NCBI GenBank assembly: GCA_026225945.1 | Contig: JAMJFZ010001089.1 | Coordinates: 4,698,501-4,762,500 of the forward strand | Direction of reading: 5' to 3' | DNA: 64,000 bases | DNA from: Cricetomys ansorgei | Lineage: Eukaryota; Chordata; Mammalia; Rodentia; Nesomyidae | Shown here: positions 35,843 through 45,703 of the stretch, in pieces | How positions within the stretch are numbered: position 1 is the first letter of the stretch | Layout of the letters: every line of letters starts with the position of its first letter | The notes under the pieces: model-generated | Told to the model about the DNA's origin: nothing | The model's input: the letters and a program-made list of their open reading frames with translations, nothing else | The model's database searches: none | Translations under genes and position numbers: made by a program

Positions 35843-38800
35843 AACATGACTTCAAAGGACTCTAACTTAATTACCAAATTCTGCCATACTACTAAAATCA
35901 GGAAAATGCCAGATGAGACTTCAAATTATCAGTCAAAATGACAAGTGACCTTAAAGAATATGCAAACAAGAAGCAGGATAAAATCCAGGACTTGGAGTGA
36001 TATCAGCAACATAGAAAAAGTAAAAAAAAAAGGGGGGGATTAAGAAACTCAGCAATAAGGATGAAAAGTTGGGCAAAGGGGAAAAAAAATCAGCAAGGAA
36101 ATTGATATTTTTGGGAAAAAAGTTGGAAACAAACAAAAAAATCCAATGAATCCAATAACAAACACAGTGGAAAGCATCACCTAGGAAACTGATGAAGCAG
36201 AATAAAGAATTTCAGGGATGGAGGGCACAGAAGACAAACACTACGTTAGTATCAATTAAGAGAACACTAAAGGGGTATGACCACAAAGCCAAGAATTCTG
36301 GGATCCAAGCAAGAGACCAAACCTAAGAACCTGGGTAGAAGCTGAGGTAAGAATGACAGGCATGCAGCCTGCAAAACCATAGCAGAAAATTTCACAAATC
36401 TAGAGGGGAAAAAGGAAATCCAAATGCAAGAGGTCACTCAGAGTCCCAAATAGACGTGACCAGAAGAAGAATGTCTCCACAGCATACGATATCCAGGACA
36501 AGGAAAACACAAAGAAACAAGATGAAGAGCCGCACAGGGAGAACACCAGCTTCTCTATAGAGACACAAAGAGAGAACACAGGACCTCTCTCTCCTCAGCA
36601 ACTTCAAGCCGGGAAATCATGGGATGATGTATTCAAGCTGTGATATTCAGCAATGTTATCTTTCAAGACTGATGAAGAAATATGAATATTTGAAGATAAA
36701 CACTAAGGCAGCTCATGATTTCCAACTTAGCATTCCAACAGATACTTAAAGGAATTCTATACACAGAGAAAGATGAAAACAAAGCAAAACAAACAAAAAA
36801 ACCCCTCAAATCATTAGAGAATAAGAAATTATGACTTTCATGAGAAGAACAGTCAACGATGGAGAGCTCAGAAGGAAATATATCCTGTCCAGTGCAGTAA
36901 ACCAGCAAACCCCTAACAGGAGGGAGAAAGAACCATCTGTAATCTAAGCAACAGAATTATAGTAATCAGTGAACCATTTCCAGTGATACAGGACCTCAAG
37001 AGTAGATGACGTCAACTCAACAATGAAGAGATGCAGGCTAGCTGACATCTTAAAATCCAAATCTTACTGATGTTTCCAAGAAACATCTCTCTGGAGGATG
37101 CCCACCAACTGAGAGTCAAAGGATGGAAGTCAACCTACCAAGCAAATGGAAACCGAATGCAAGCTGGTGTAGCGTTTTGATAGTTGGTAACTTGAAATCA
37201 AATTAAGACATCAATAAAAAAGGTCAGCATACAATAATAAAGGGAACAACTGAACAGCAGCTATAACTATTGTAAATAAATATGCACCAAACACTGTGGC
37301 TCCTGATATTGTACAAGTGTGGACAGGCATAAAAAGTCTCCTAGGTGTGAGAACTACGTAGTAGGGGATTTTATAGCCAATTCTCATCTTTAGATTATTC
37401 AACCTAAAATCTACAAGGAAATATTAAACTTTATCACTGGTCAAATGGATTCAATGGATATACTAGCTTCAACTCAGAAATGAAGGGCTGCCTCAATATA
37501 TACAATCAATGTGATATACCACAAAAATAATCTTAAGGACAGAAATCACAAGATCATGTCAATAGATAAAGAAAAGCTACAAAGTTCAATTCTCCTTCAT
37601 GATGAAAACTCTCAAGAAACTAGGGACAGAAGACACACATCAACAAAATCAAAGCTCTAAATGACAAACCTATTGCCAATATTATATTCAAAGTGCTCAA
37701 AACTTAGCTAGAAGGCCAGCAGGATGGCTCAGTGGGTAAACTTGCCTGCTGCAAAGACTGACAACCTGAGCTTGTTCCCCAGGACTCGCAGTGTAGAGAG
37801 GTGTCGTTAGACCTACTCTCACACATGCTGACTCATTCTGTGATACTCAAGCCTTCTCTTCCTCCCTCCCTGACTCTTTCAAAAACACACAATGCAATTT
37901 GAAAAACTAAAATGTATTCTTTATGCTAGAGCATAAAGAGAAGAGAAAGAAATAAAAGATACAAATAGGAAAGAAAAAAGTCTAATCATCCTTATTTGTA
38001 TGAAACATGATCCTATATTTCCAGAACTTCTAGACTCTACCAAACCAAGAGGAAATCCCATTTGTAAATTAAAACAAAACAAAACAAAAGCAACTAATCT
38101 AGGAATAACCTAACCAAGGAGTTCACTAAAGACTGCTACTACAATGATACTTGGAGACAATGAAGAAACTGAAGAAGACACTGGATTGGCTGAATTAACA
38201 TTGTAAAAATAGCTATTACTAAAAAAGATTACTAAAAGCGATCTACAGATTCAACACAATCCCATCATAATTCTAATGCAGTTTTTACACAACTAGATGA
38301 GACAATCCTAAAAATCATTCATATGCACAAAAGACCTCAAAGCACTCCTAACAGAAGGTATAGTACAGCAAATTGTACTACAGAGCCATATTTCTAAAAA
38401 GGCACAACAGTGGACCCCAAAACAGATACAGACCAACAGAATAGAACAGAAGACCTGGAAAAAACCCCACACAGCTACACCAACTCATTTTCTACAAAGA
38501 TATCAAAACATACAATGGGAAAAAGACAGCAGCTTCAACCAATGGTGCTGGGAAACTGGGTACCCACGCAGAAGAATGAAACCAGATCCATGTCTCTCAC
38601 TGCACAAAAACAGACTAGACCTTAATACCAGACCAGGTGCTCTCAAACTATTAGGGGAAATCACCTCAAGATACAGGAATGGGTAGTGACATTATTAAAG
38701 GTACTCTAGTAATACAGGAGAGAATCCAAAAAGCAGACAAACTGTTATAACATAAAATTAAAAACTTTCTGCCCAGCAAAGAAAACAACCACCAGAGTGA

Positions 38801-41800
38801 AGAGGCAGCTACAGAATGGGGCAAAAAAACCTGTGCTAACCATACACCAGACAGAGGATTAATATGGAGAGCATACTGAACCACTCCCTGGATTAAATAC
38901 TGTAACACAAATAATGCAGTAAAAAAATGGGCCATGAAAATGAATAAACAATTTTCAAGAGGAAACTTAAGTGGCCAGGGGTTATTTGGAAACATGGTCA
39001 ACACCCTTAGCCATCGAGGAAATGCAAATTCAATTTACTTTGAGATCCCATTTCAACCCAGTCAGAAAAGTTACCACAAAGAAAACACACGGAGATAAAT
39101 GCTGTAGAGGATGAGGGAAAAAGGGGTGTTTATACCCTGCTGGTGGGAATATGAACTGGTGCCACTACAATGGAAATCAGTAAGGGGTTTTCTAAAAAAC
39201 TAAAGAACACCATAGCAAGGGGCCCAGCTATGCCCGTCCTTACCTACAAAAGCATGGCACACCACAGATGTCCATGCACACCCGTGTCTACTGCATCATT
39301 ACTCTCAACAGCCAGGGAACAGAACTAGCCTAGACATCTAACAACCTCCCAAGAACAGATAAGAAAACGAGGTGTGTCTACATAACGGAGCTTATTTAGT
39401 CACAAAGAGAAACTGAATCATGACATCTGCAAGGAAATGGATGGAGCTGGATGGAGTTCATTATGCTAAACGAACTAAGAGAGAATCAGGAAGAGACAGC
39501 CATTTGTTTTCCCTCATATAGGGTACCTGAATTTATGCATATATGACTTCTCAGGGGGTATTTGAAATTAGAAAGGGAACAAAGAGGAGGGAGAAAGAGA
39601 TCTTAAGTGAGGAGGAAAGAAAATGGATAGAGAAACCAAACGCCTGTGACCTGAAAGCAGGAAAGGGGACTTCCCATGGGGGCGTGAGGGGGTGGGAGAG
39701 GCATATGTGTCGGACAGGGTAAGACATGGGATACAGGACGAAATGGGATGGACCAGAACAACGTATGATGACACATATATATGAGAATGCTGTTAACTCA
39801 TTAAAAAAATAAGAACACAGATCTCAAATACTAGGCACTTCATGTCAGTGTCAGGGGAATACAGCCCACAAAACATTAACTTTACACTTCAAAAGCTATT
39901 AGAAAGCTTGACACTGGTCTTTCACTGAACTGCTGTGATGCTGGCACATTTTAAATCTCTCACTAGGCATACCTATTTTGGTCAAGTCATGAAAACATGT
40001 ATCTGAGCACTATTTTTGAGGGAGTATGCTTAATCATGAATTGACTCCAGCTCTATTTGATTTTGTGACACTGCACTTAAAAGGGGGAATCTACTTTTTT
40101 TGGTGCATGAAGAAAACAGATTGTTTCAAATAAGTAGTTGATAAAGACTCATGATCAGATGTTAGCAGGAAATGAAGAATTCATGCACATTCAGCATGCC
40201 GATCTTTTTTTTTTTTTTTTCTTTCTTTCTCCGATTCAACTGGTGCAAGTAGTTAACTCTACCAAGGAAGCCAAGCACACCACATACCTTCTCCTTTTGT
40301 CCTGAATGAGCTGAAGTTCTATTAGGCCAAATATGGAGTAAAATGCAAACTGCACTAAAGTAAGGTACCAGCCATAGGGCTTAAAGCCTTCCATTGAAAA
40401 TATCAATTCCTGTTAGAAGACAATGAATGCTGTTAAGTTCAAGGCTGAGACTGACTTTCAGTCAATAGTCATAAGCACATTTTAAAAGTAACTAAGCCAC
40501 ACTCCCGACCCCACTCCCACCAAATCACAAGGCTTCATAAGATAACTTAAGCACGAAAATCAAGAGATGTAACTAAAATGCAGTATCTTCTTAAGGTTCT
40601 TCATTAAAAAAAATAAAAAAGATTGAAGTTAAAATTTCCCCCAACAAAATAGGTGGCCCATTCAAGAACTCACACAAAAAGCTTATTTCACTACAAGCTA
40701 AGCGTCTACAAGCTGCTTTTTCTACAGGAATATGGTTCATACTATAGCATTTTCTTTTGTTGTTGTTTTTAAGATAGGGTTTCTCTGTTGTAACTCTGTC
40801 TGTCCTGGAACTCATTCTGTAGACCAGGCTGGCCTTGAACTCACAGAGATCTGCCTGCCTCTGCCTGCCAAGTGCTGGGACTAAAGGCGTGCACCACCAC
40901 TGGCTGGCATACTATAGCATTTTCAAAATTATGATGTCACATATTATGTAAAAATCTTCTTTGTATAGCGGATGTTTGCCTAAACACAGTGTGTGTGGTT
41001 TCTTTTTTTTAAACTCCTTGACATAAGGTCTGATATAACAAAGGCTAACCTCAAACTCACTTCTTAACCTAGGATTGACACTGAACTTCTGATCTTCCCA
41101 TCTTGATGTCCACAGTGCTAAGATTATAAGCATGTGCCACCATTCTGTTTAAGGTATGAACCCGGGGCCTAATGCATGCTAGGCAAACACTCCACCAAAA
41201 GAGCTAAATTCCCAGCTTATAAATACAGTATTACATTATGAAGTAATAAGTCCATAAATTATTAATCAGCCATTTTAACAAGCCAATGAGAAGTATTCCA
41301 CAAATGTGACCTGGTTTACTTTTAACTGAATAAACTGAACTTTCCTCCCTATACTGGTGTGTGGAGATGGATAAAATATCTCCTAAGCCACTTTCTAGTA
41401 ACTATTTTGATATACAATTACAAACATTTAGAAACCATGTAAATATTCACAAAGTCAAAGCAGCCAAGTTACAATTTGAAGGATTTACGCCAATAAAAAC
41501 TTTGCATATTTTGTTTTAGATGGAAACTTGTTAATTGTTTAAAGAGAAAAGATGCAGCTAATGAAGTTTCTAGACTATGTAGGAAGTGAATGAAGTCCTA
41601 TGTAAATGTGTATTGCTGAGATAGGCATGGCCATGCCAACAACCCCAAAGCCTCAACCGTACAGGAGTGCCAAGGCCTTCCCCAGCTGATAGCCTGGAGG
41701 GGTGGCAAAGCCCTCCAGGGAGTACACTGACAGTGTATGCAGAAAATGCTCATCACAGCTCTCTCCTCACCCACCATGTGATCACGGCCTAAAGACTGCT

Positions 41801-43132
41801 CTCCTACAGAGACTGCTTCTACCAAGAGTAAACCTGCCTCAACAAACATGCTGAGCTTCTGGGTGCTGAGGCTTCTCCATCTGAGAGCCCACTCCGCCAG
41901 ATCTCAGCTTTTGTGTGACTGTGTGTTTGTCATTTCTTCATTCCCTCACTGTCTCAGCCAGGTCATGTCCCTGGAGCCTTGCAAAGCATGGTAAGGCGGC
42001 TGCATTAACTCCTTTGCAATGGCTACCTGTGCCCCCAAGTTATCTGTAACAGAGGCATTTTGAAGGGAGAAAATAATGTTTCTCAATTAGATAAATTCTG
42101 ATCCCTATTTCTAACTGCTGTGTGATATGAAACCTTGTTTTTATATCATCCTCTTGCTGGGAATCAAGTTACAAATCATGTTCTGCGGTATTTTACATAA
42201 TGTTCTTCATGACATTCTTGTAGGCTAGCTAAAAGAGAGAGTCAAAATTTTATTTATGTATGTTCTATGTAATACATCTCTGTAAGATAAATGGATAAAT
42301 AGGATGTTTTATGAGAATTCCATACCTAAGTAAGGTCACCCAAATGTGTTGCTATTGAACACCAGGAACATAACTTATGGTCCCCTCTTGCATTACTGAA
42401 GTTCCTAGATGTAACATAGTTGAATTAAGAACTAACGTGTTAAGGGTTAAAAATATGCATCAAGTCAATGCACATTATTAATACTGGGTGCCACTCAAAC
42501 ATGCATGTTCACACTGGACTGAACCTTCTTCACCCAGTCAGCCATGGCTTTGAAGGTCAGGATTTTACTGCTGGCCAATGGTATACAATACAACCATCTC
42601 TCAAGCTACAGAGCAAACACGGGACAACTGAAACAAAACTCACAGGAAAGTAAGTCATGGCAAAAAAGGATAAGGGGAGAAACAAAAATAAAAATGAGAA
42701 CAAGATGGGAACCAGAAGGGTGCAGGGGGGAGAACGAGTCAGACATCACAGGATTAGAAAGATGTACTTAAAAAAACCAAGACAGCCTTATGAGCCTTAT
42801 GGTGGAGAGAGGAAAGGCAGAACACGTGTCTTGTCTTCTCATTTTTTTTTTTTTTGGCCAAAGTTATTTTGTAAAAATGGCCTTTTATGTAAGGTGTGAT
42901 GATGTGTCAATAATTCCAAGAATTATTGGGGGATGAGGCAGGACTGTAAACACAAGGTTGGTCTGGGCTATAAAGAAAGACCTGTTCAAAACACAAAAAA
43001 ATAACCTTTTATCAAGGAACTCTAAGAATCAGGAGTAAACTGTGCTATTTTCAAATTTATTGTAACGTGATCTTCCTAGACATCAACCAATGCCCAACTT
43101 ACGCTCTTTTTAAAAGTTCAACACATGTGTAT

Positions 43133-43183
<51 letters not shown>

Positions 43184-43902
43184 GGAGGGGCTATATGTCT
43201 CCGAGATTAAAAGTGCCAGCTGCTCTTGCAGATGGCTCAGGTCCATTTCCTAGCATCTACACAGCAGCTCACAACCTTAACTCCAATCTCAGGGGACCCA
43301 ATGCCCTCCTCTAGCTTCCTTGGGCAAGAGGGATGCATGTGGCACACTTACATATATGCAAGCAAAACACTCAAACATAGAAAATACATGAGTGGGTCTT
43401 TAAAGATATGAACACACAGCTGCAAATACCTATGTTTTGTTAAATATTTACAAGTTTATTTTCATAACTTTAATTTTGCAAGAGAGCCTTTCTTTCCAAC
43501 TTAAAATATTTAACTTGGAGACTCTAATCTTTATGCTTAGTAGCTCTTTTAAGAGGCTATTACTCGGCAAAAATCTCAAGTTATAAGTCAACTGATAGCC
43601 TGTAAATAAAAATATCGTGGTGAAAACAAGTAGTCAAAGTCAACACGGACATTAAGTGCTAAAATAACTAACATTATTATAAACAGACGACTACTTTTTA
43701 CCTGTAAGTATCCATAAATTAGGTAAAATACAAAAACTCCAGCAACACATATGAAAAACTGCGTGAGCTTGTTAAACTTGCTGAGGTTCATGCCCAGCAC
43801 CACAATGTCATCAACCGACTTGATGTGTGGTGACATTGCCTGGGTTTTGGAGGGCACAGTGATGGAGACATATTTCCTGGAGTTGTTGAACTTGAGGTCC
43901 AT
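19230..43902 (-). CDS. Slc35b3: Slc35b3, Golgi PAPS transporter 2 (PAPST2); whole split CDS, 369 aa
   Basis: Encodes a multi-pass antiporter of the SLC35 nucleotide-sugar transporter family. Family knowledge: it imports the sulfate donor PAPS from cytosol into the Golgi lumen for sulfotransferases acting on glycans and proteins. Seen here: nine minus-strand coding exons join in frame to 1,110 nt (369 codons and TAG). The product begins [11 protein letters not shown] and ends [10 protein letters not shown]. Hydrophobic helices include about residues 48-66 ([19 protein letters not shown]), 111-130, 198-216, 233-246, 265-290 and 305-345. The SLC35-type motif TTGRK lies at 298-302, followed by [19 protein letters not shown]. 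The sequence matches my memory of mammalian SLC35B3 almost throughout. Human SLC35B3 is 401 aa and the 32-residue difference is all N-terminal. The chosen ATG has G at -3 and G at +4. No exon has a frameshift or stop. Identification is very secure. Confidence 0.97.
19562..19930 (-). mobile_element. MaLR/ORR-like LTR in intron 9
   Basis: Starts ttccagtttgctttccattg, has gaggccacggcagggactcc and ends atgttcagttgacaagc, the same layout as the copy at 13.4 kb. Sense to the Slc35b3 transcript (minus). Confidence 0.6.
20869..21027. repeat. five-unit minisatellite in intron 9
   Basis: Units start at 20,869, 20,902, 20,931, 20,964 and 20,997 with GTCAC(A/G)(C/A)TGGCACGC, mostly 33 bp with one of 29 bp. 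Units alternate between a gcacacccagtca and a gtacactcagtca ending. No spacer diversity, so it is not a CRISPR. Confidence 0.92.
21338..21407 (-). CDS. Slc35b3: Slc35b3 exon 9 (residues 297-320)
   Basis: Acceptor TTTTCCCCTGCAG|T at 21,409-21,408 and donor TTTCA|GTAAGTA at 21,337. At 70 nt this is the smallest coding exon. It encodes the family motif [20 protein letters not shown] then FTF, and ends with CA of a glutamine codon. The TTGRK motif is the best-known SLC35 signature and is intact. Confidence 0.96.
21408..23276 (-). other. Slc35b3 intron 8
   Basis: A 1.9-kb intron with a degraded B1 remnant near 21.74-21.82 kb and an ID SINE at 23.015-23.09 kb. The stretch 21.83-23.0 kb looks unique and non-coding. 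Confidence 0.8.
23015..23092 (+). repeat. ID SINE
   Basis: ggggctggggatgcagctca then gtggtagagtatgtgcccag, with an A-rich tail. Antisense to Slc35b3 in intron 8. Confidence 0.85.
23277..23388 (-). CDS. Slc35b3: Slc35b3 exon 8 (residues 260-297)
   Basis: Acceptor CCCTTGCAG|A at 23,390-23,389 and donor ACAG|GTAGGAG at 23,276. The 112-nt exon encodes [20 protein letters not shown] then [17 protein letters not shown], two adjoining hydrophobic stretches. It leaves after the first base of a valine codon. The intron to exon 7 is only 413 nt. Confidence 0.96.
23802..23894 (-). CDS. Slc35b3: Slc35b3 exon 7 (residues 229-259)
   Basis: Acceptor CTCCTCCAG|G at 23,896-23,895 and donor AAAG|GTAAGC at 23,801. 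This is a 93-nt symmetrical phase-0 exon encoding [20 protein letters not shown] then [11 protein letters not shown], one helix and a loop. Skipping it would keep the frame while deleting a helix, so an in-frame skipped isoform is possible but not shown. Confidence 0.96.
23895..25903 (-). other. Slc35b3 intron 6
   Basis: A 2.0-kb intron between exons 6 and 7 containing a CA-rich patch at 24.72-24.78 kb and a B2 SINE at 24.87-25.06 kb in antisense to the gene. The remainder looks unique and holds no reading frame I can relate to a protein. Confidence 0.8.
24871..25062 (+). repeat. B2 SINE with (CA)n tail
   Basis: gactggagagacagctcagg and agtcaggtcctcagcactca, ending in (AC)n and aattaaaaataaaaat. 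In intron 6. Confidence 0.85.
25904..26001 (-). CDS. Slc35b3: Slc35b3 exon 6 (residues 196-228)
   Basis: Acceptor CCCTTGTAG|G at 26,003-26,002 and donor GAGATG|GTGAGC at 25,903. The 98-nt exon encodes [20 protein letters not shown] then [12 protein letters not shown] and leaves in phase 0. The [14 protein letters not shown] stretch is a strongly conserved SLC35B signature and contains the charged residues lining the substrate route in this family (role inferred). Confidence 0.96.
26002..29283 (-). other. Slc35b3 intron 5
   Basis: A 3.3-kb intron that is largely unique sequence with a (CA)n array at 27,841-27,879. A T/C-rich block at 27.37-27.62 kb and a long A-run at 28,903-28,914 are the only other notable structures. 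No additional conserved exon was recognised on either strand. Confidence 0.8.
27841..27879. repeat. (AC)n microsatellite
   Basis: A 39-base pure AC run in intron 5. Confidence 0.95.
29284..29391 (-). CDS. Slc35b3: Slc35b3 exon 5 (residues 160-196)
   Basis: Acceptor TTACATAG|G at 29,393-29,392 and donor ACAG|GTGAGG at 29,283. The 108-nt exon enters and leaves after one codon base. It encodes [20 protein letters not shown] then [16 protein letters not shown], a membrane helix with a lumenal turn. The short NFNLTG end carries an N-x-T sequon; whether it is glycosylated cannot be judged here. Confidence 0.96.
29392..30697 (-). other. Slc35b3 intron 4
   Basis: A 1.3-kb intron of apparently unique, AT-rich sequence between exons 4 and 5. 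No repeat or extra exon was recognised. Confidence 0.75.
30698..30852 (-). CDS. Slc35b3: Slc35b3 exon 4 (residues 108-160)
   Basis: Acceptor TCTTCCAG|A at 30,854-30,853 and donor AAG|GTACAG at 30,697. The first base completes the split arginine codon and the exon leaves after one base. The product [20 protein letters not shown], then [20 protein letters not shown], then [12 protein letters not shown], covers two membrane helices. It includes the [16 protein letters not shown] segment typical of SLC35B transporters. The exon sits 9.4 kb downstream of exon 3, across the largest intron. Confidence 0.96.
31757..32033. repeat. ~280-bp CCAT/CCAC tetranucleotide array in intron 3
   Basis: CCAT units with CCAC, CTAC and CATT variants run for about 277 bases and turn to CCCT units at the right edge. 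The interrupted arrangement suggests repeated slippage over a long time. Confidence 0.97.
32034..32210 (-). repeat. B4-type (B1 plus ID) SINE
   Basis: Antisense B1 part (aggctggcctcaacctcag, gggatgacaggcatgtgcca) followed by antisense ID part (ccttatgcacactaggcaaa, ccaactgggccatatcccca). The tetranucleotide array directly abuts it and may have grown from this SINE's tail. Confidence 0.75.
32385..32420. repeat. (ATACA)n pentanucleotide array
   Basis: Seven ACAAT/ATACA units, uninterrupted. Confidence 0.9.
35240..35570. repeat. pyrimidine-rich low-complexity stretch
   Basis: T/C-rich on the plus strand, with a short (ATCT)n at 35,436-35,455. It may be the decayed 5' part of the LINE-1 to its right. 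Confidence 0.6.
35808..35842. repeat. (AC)n microsatellite
   Basis: A 35-base AC run just left of the LINE-1 sequence. Confidence 0.95.
35843..39812 (+). mobile_element. LINE-1, 5'-truncated, antisense to Slc35b3
   Basis: L1 ORF1/ORF2-derived sequence in sense on the plus strand. It includes the conserved late-ORF2 words accaatggtgctgggaaact, gatcccatttcaacccagtc and ggaaatggatggagctggat, a 3' UTR at about 39.5-39.8 kb, and a short A-rich tail. Multiple stops and shifts make it inactive. A B2 interrupts it at 37.71-37.89 kb. The left border is uncertain and may extend toward 34.4 kb. Confidence 0.8.
37711..37885 (+). repeat. B2/B3-like SINE inside the LINE-1
   Basis: gaaggccagcaggatggctc then agtgggtaaacttgcctgct, with a short A-rich end. 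It post-dates the LINE-1 it interrupts. Confidence 0.75.
40288..40409 (-). CDS. Slc35b3: Slc35b3 exon 3 (residues 68-108)
   Basis: Acceptor CTAACAG|G at 40,411-40,410 and donor AAG|GTATGTGG at 40,287. The 122-nt exon enters in phase 0 and leaves after two bases of an arginine codon. It encodes [20 protein letters not shown] followed by [20 protein letters not shown], a loop and a helix ending in a basic cytosolic patch. This is the canonical order seen in SLC35B3. The donor lies just beyond a T-rich run at 40,206-40,220. Confidence 0.96.
40755..40907 (-). repeat. B1 SINE with perfect 17-bp target duplication
   Basis: A full antisense B1 (accaggctggccttgaactc, aagtgctgggactaaaggcg) is flanked by the identical 17-mer catactatagcattttc at 40,738-40,754 and 40,908-40,924. 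The intact duplication marks it as one of the younger insertions here. Confidence 0.95.
41003..41216 (-). repeat. B4-type SINE
   Basis: Decayed antisense B1 (gctaacctcaaactcacttc, ataagcatgtgccaccattc) followed by antisense ID (aatgcatgctaggcaaacac, gagctaaattcccagc). Confidence 0.75.
42892..43003 (+). repeat. B1 SINE, diverged
   Basis: ggtgtgatgatgtgtcaata, gatgaggcaggactgtaaac and gaccTGTTCAAAACACAAAA mark a sense B1 with an A-tail. Confidence 0.7.
43125..43187. repeat. (TG)n-(GA)n compound microsatellite
   Basis: TG units to 43,162, then GA units to 43,187. About 500 bp downstream of the Slc35b3 exon 2 donor. Confidence 0.95.
43213..43390 (+). repeat. B2 SINE, 5'-truncated
   Basis: Sense B2 words: ttgcagatggctcaggtcca, cagctcacaaccttaactcc and cccaatgccctcctctagct. 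Confidence 0.75.
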
Positions 43903-43989
43903 TGCTCTTGCTTTGCCACATTCAAGGCCTGCAACCTTGTCTTTGCTGGTTTCCACTGCTGGACCTCGGCTTTCCTTTGCTGGCTGGGC
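43702..43989 (-). CDS. Slc35b3: Slc35b3 exon 2 (start codon exon; residues 1-67)
   Basis: The acceptor is a pyrimidine tract plus TAG at 43,991-43,990 and the donor is CAG|GTAAAAAG at 43,701. Translation is assigned to the ATG at 43,902-43,900 ([20 protein letters not shown]), giving 67 codons and a phase-0 exit after ...YLIYGYLQ. The cytosolic N-terminus is followed by the first hydrophobic helix. The 87 bases before the ATG form 29 in-frame codons without a stop, exactly in phase with the exon start. They read AQPAKESRGPAVETSKDKVA and onward, and resemble the N-terminal extension of the human 401-residue form. I treat them as 5' UTR because I see no upstream ATG. A second in-frame ATG (residue 23, [10 protein letters not shown]) is a possible alternative start. 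Confidence 0.95.
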
Positions 43990-44407
43990 CTAGAGAAGGG
44001 AAGAAGTTATGGGAAATCACTCAGTCCATGGAGTATCAGATTCAAATAATAATTCAAAATTCACTATTAAATGTATAGATACAGCTGATTCTCTCTGGAC
44101 ATTAATGTTATTGTCCACACACCAGCTCCCAAGCAAGCAAATACAAGAACCCACCACTCATCCAGTCTTGGATAGCATCATATTCATCTCCATAGCAACC
44201 AAAACTAGGACTACACATGGTAATATGTTTTTATCATCTAGTACGTATCTAATTCTCAGAAAATAAAATGTAAAATATTTTTAAATTATAGAGGATAATG
44301 CTGACAACTGTACAATGAATTTGCTAGTGATATTTTAAAACTAAAGTAAAACAGGTATAAGTTACTTAGATTTAGGTACAGCATTCCTTAGGTTGAAAGA
44401 AAAAAAA

Positions 44408-44492
44408 CATGTGGACCAGGCTGGCTAGGAAGTGGCAATTCTCCTGCCTTAAGTGTCTTGAGCACTAAGATTACAAAGCATAAGCCACCATG
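44408..44492 (-). repeat. B1 fragment
   Basis: Antisense B1: accaggctggctaggaagtg to cataagccaccatga. Confidence 0.65.
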
Positions 44493-45483
44493 ACTAAGAA
44501 GACTTTCTTTCCCTATGGAGAAAAGTATCCTAATTTAAAAGTCTTTAGAATGTAAACGGCAGAAAATGTGTCATTTGGGGGCGGGGGGGGGGTTTCTGAA
44601 AAAAAATTGTGAAGGCGGCATTGATGACTGCCAGTTTCCCTTTGCATTTACACAGACAGAAAATAACGCATCCCACATAAACATGAAGGGAACTGCAGAC
44701 TCATGACACAGCTCACAGGACGGACGGACCACCTCCTAGAAAGGAAGGTATTGCTGGCATTCCAGGGAACGCAAATCCGGACTCTGAGGACATTTCATAA
44801 AAAAACGGTAGCAAGGCAGTTTGAGAAGACGAGAACTAGAGTCACCTCTTGGTGACTGTTTTTAGCTAGTGGGCTGCGGACATTAAGGAGACCTCTGTAG
44901 TCATAGCAGTGGGGCCAGGCTCTGCGGTCAGTCACAGCCAGTGACATGTAGGCACCAAGACGTGTGTTCCGTGAGACACCTGCCCTGTGCCTAAACAGAA
45001 AATATGCACTTTCATCGTTTTGTGTTTCCTTTTCTTCATGCTTTTCTTCTTTGTTCTGGCTTCCCTTGCTAAGTCTCAATCATTCTTATTGCCATAAGAA
45101 TTTTTCTTTTTTATGTTAAGTTGTAGGACACTCTTGAAATAGGATTTTCATGGTAATTCATGTTTTAAATTGCCCCTCCCTCCATCGTCCTGTGTTTCAA
45201 TATCGAGGAAAAAGTGCTCATTTTCTGTTAGGTACAGTGACAGAGCACAGAGCACTATTTAAATAAATGGAGGTTCTGAGCCTCTCTTCCCTGATTTTTT
45301 TTTTTTCACTAAAAGACCTAAAACACTCATGTTCCATTCCTGAGAAGAGCAGACTTCCAAATGCCCTCATGATCTGTTCATGGTGTTCTTTCTGCCTGAT
45401 GTCTTCTTCCTTTAGGTAAGATTTAAGTTTAGTACTGATGGCCCCATCTTTATGATACCCCTCATTAATCCCTCTGGTTAGAG

Positions 45484-45703
45484 CAGTGGTTCTAACTTTC
45501 CTAATGCTGCAACCCTTTAATACAGTTCCTCATGTTGTGGTGACCTCCAACCATAAAATTGTTTTTGGTGCTACTTCATAACTGAATTTTGCTACTGTTA
45601 TGAATCGTAAATATCTGGTACGCAGATGGTCTTAGGTGACCTTGTGAAAGGGTCGCTCAATCCTCCCCCGGCAATGGGGTTGTGACCCACAGGGTGAGAA
45701 CTG
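45484..45703 (+). mobile_element. hAT-type non-autonomous DNA transposon (URR1-like)
   Basis: Begins cagtggttctaactttccta and ends cacagggtgagaactg. Internal sequence matches the copy at 17.0 kb. No clean target duplication was seen. Confidence 0.75.

Larger units (their letters stand above)
30853..40287 (-). other. Slc35b3 intron 3, the largest intron
   Basis: A 9.4-kb intron between exons 3 and 4. It holds a tetranucleotide array (31.76-32.03 kb), a B4-type SINE, an ATACA array (32.39 kb) and a pyrimidine-rich stretch (35.24-35.57 kb). It also holds a ~4-kb LINE-1 on the opposite strand (35.8-39.8 kb). The stretches 32.5-34.2 and 34.3-35.0 kb show no gene; the latter may be older LINE-derived sequence. 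Confidence 0.85.
40410..43701 (-). other. Slc35b3 intron 2
   Basis: A 3.3-kb intron with a B1 flanked by a perfect duplication (40.755-40.907 kb), a B4-type SINE (41.0-41.22 kb), a B1 (42.89-43.0 kb), a TG/GA array (43.125-43.19 kb) and a B2 (43.21-43.39 kb). The stretch 41.22-42.65 kb is unique and shows no gene. Confidence 0.8.
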
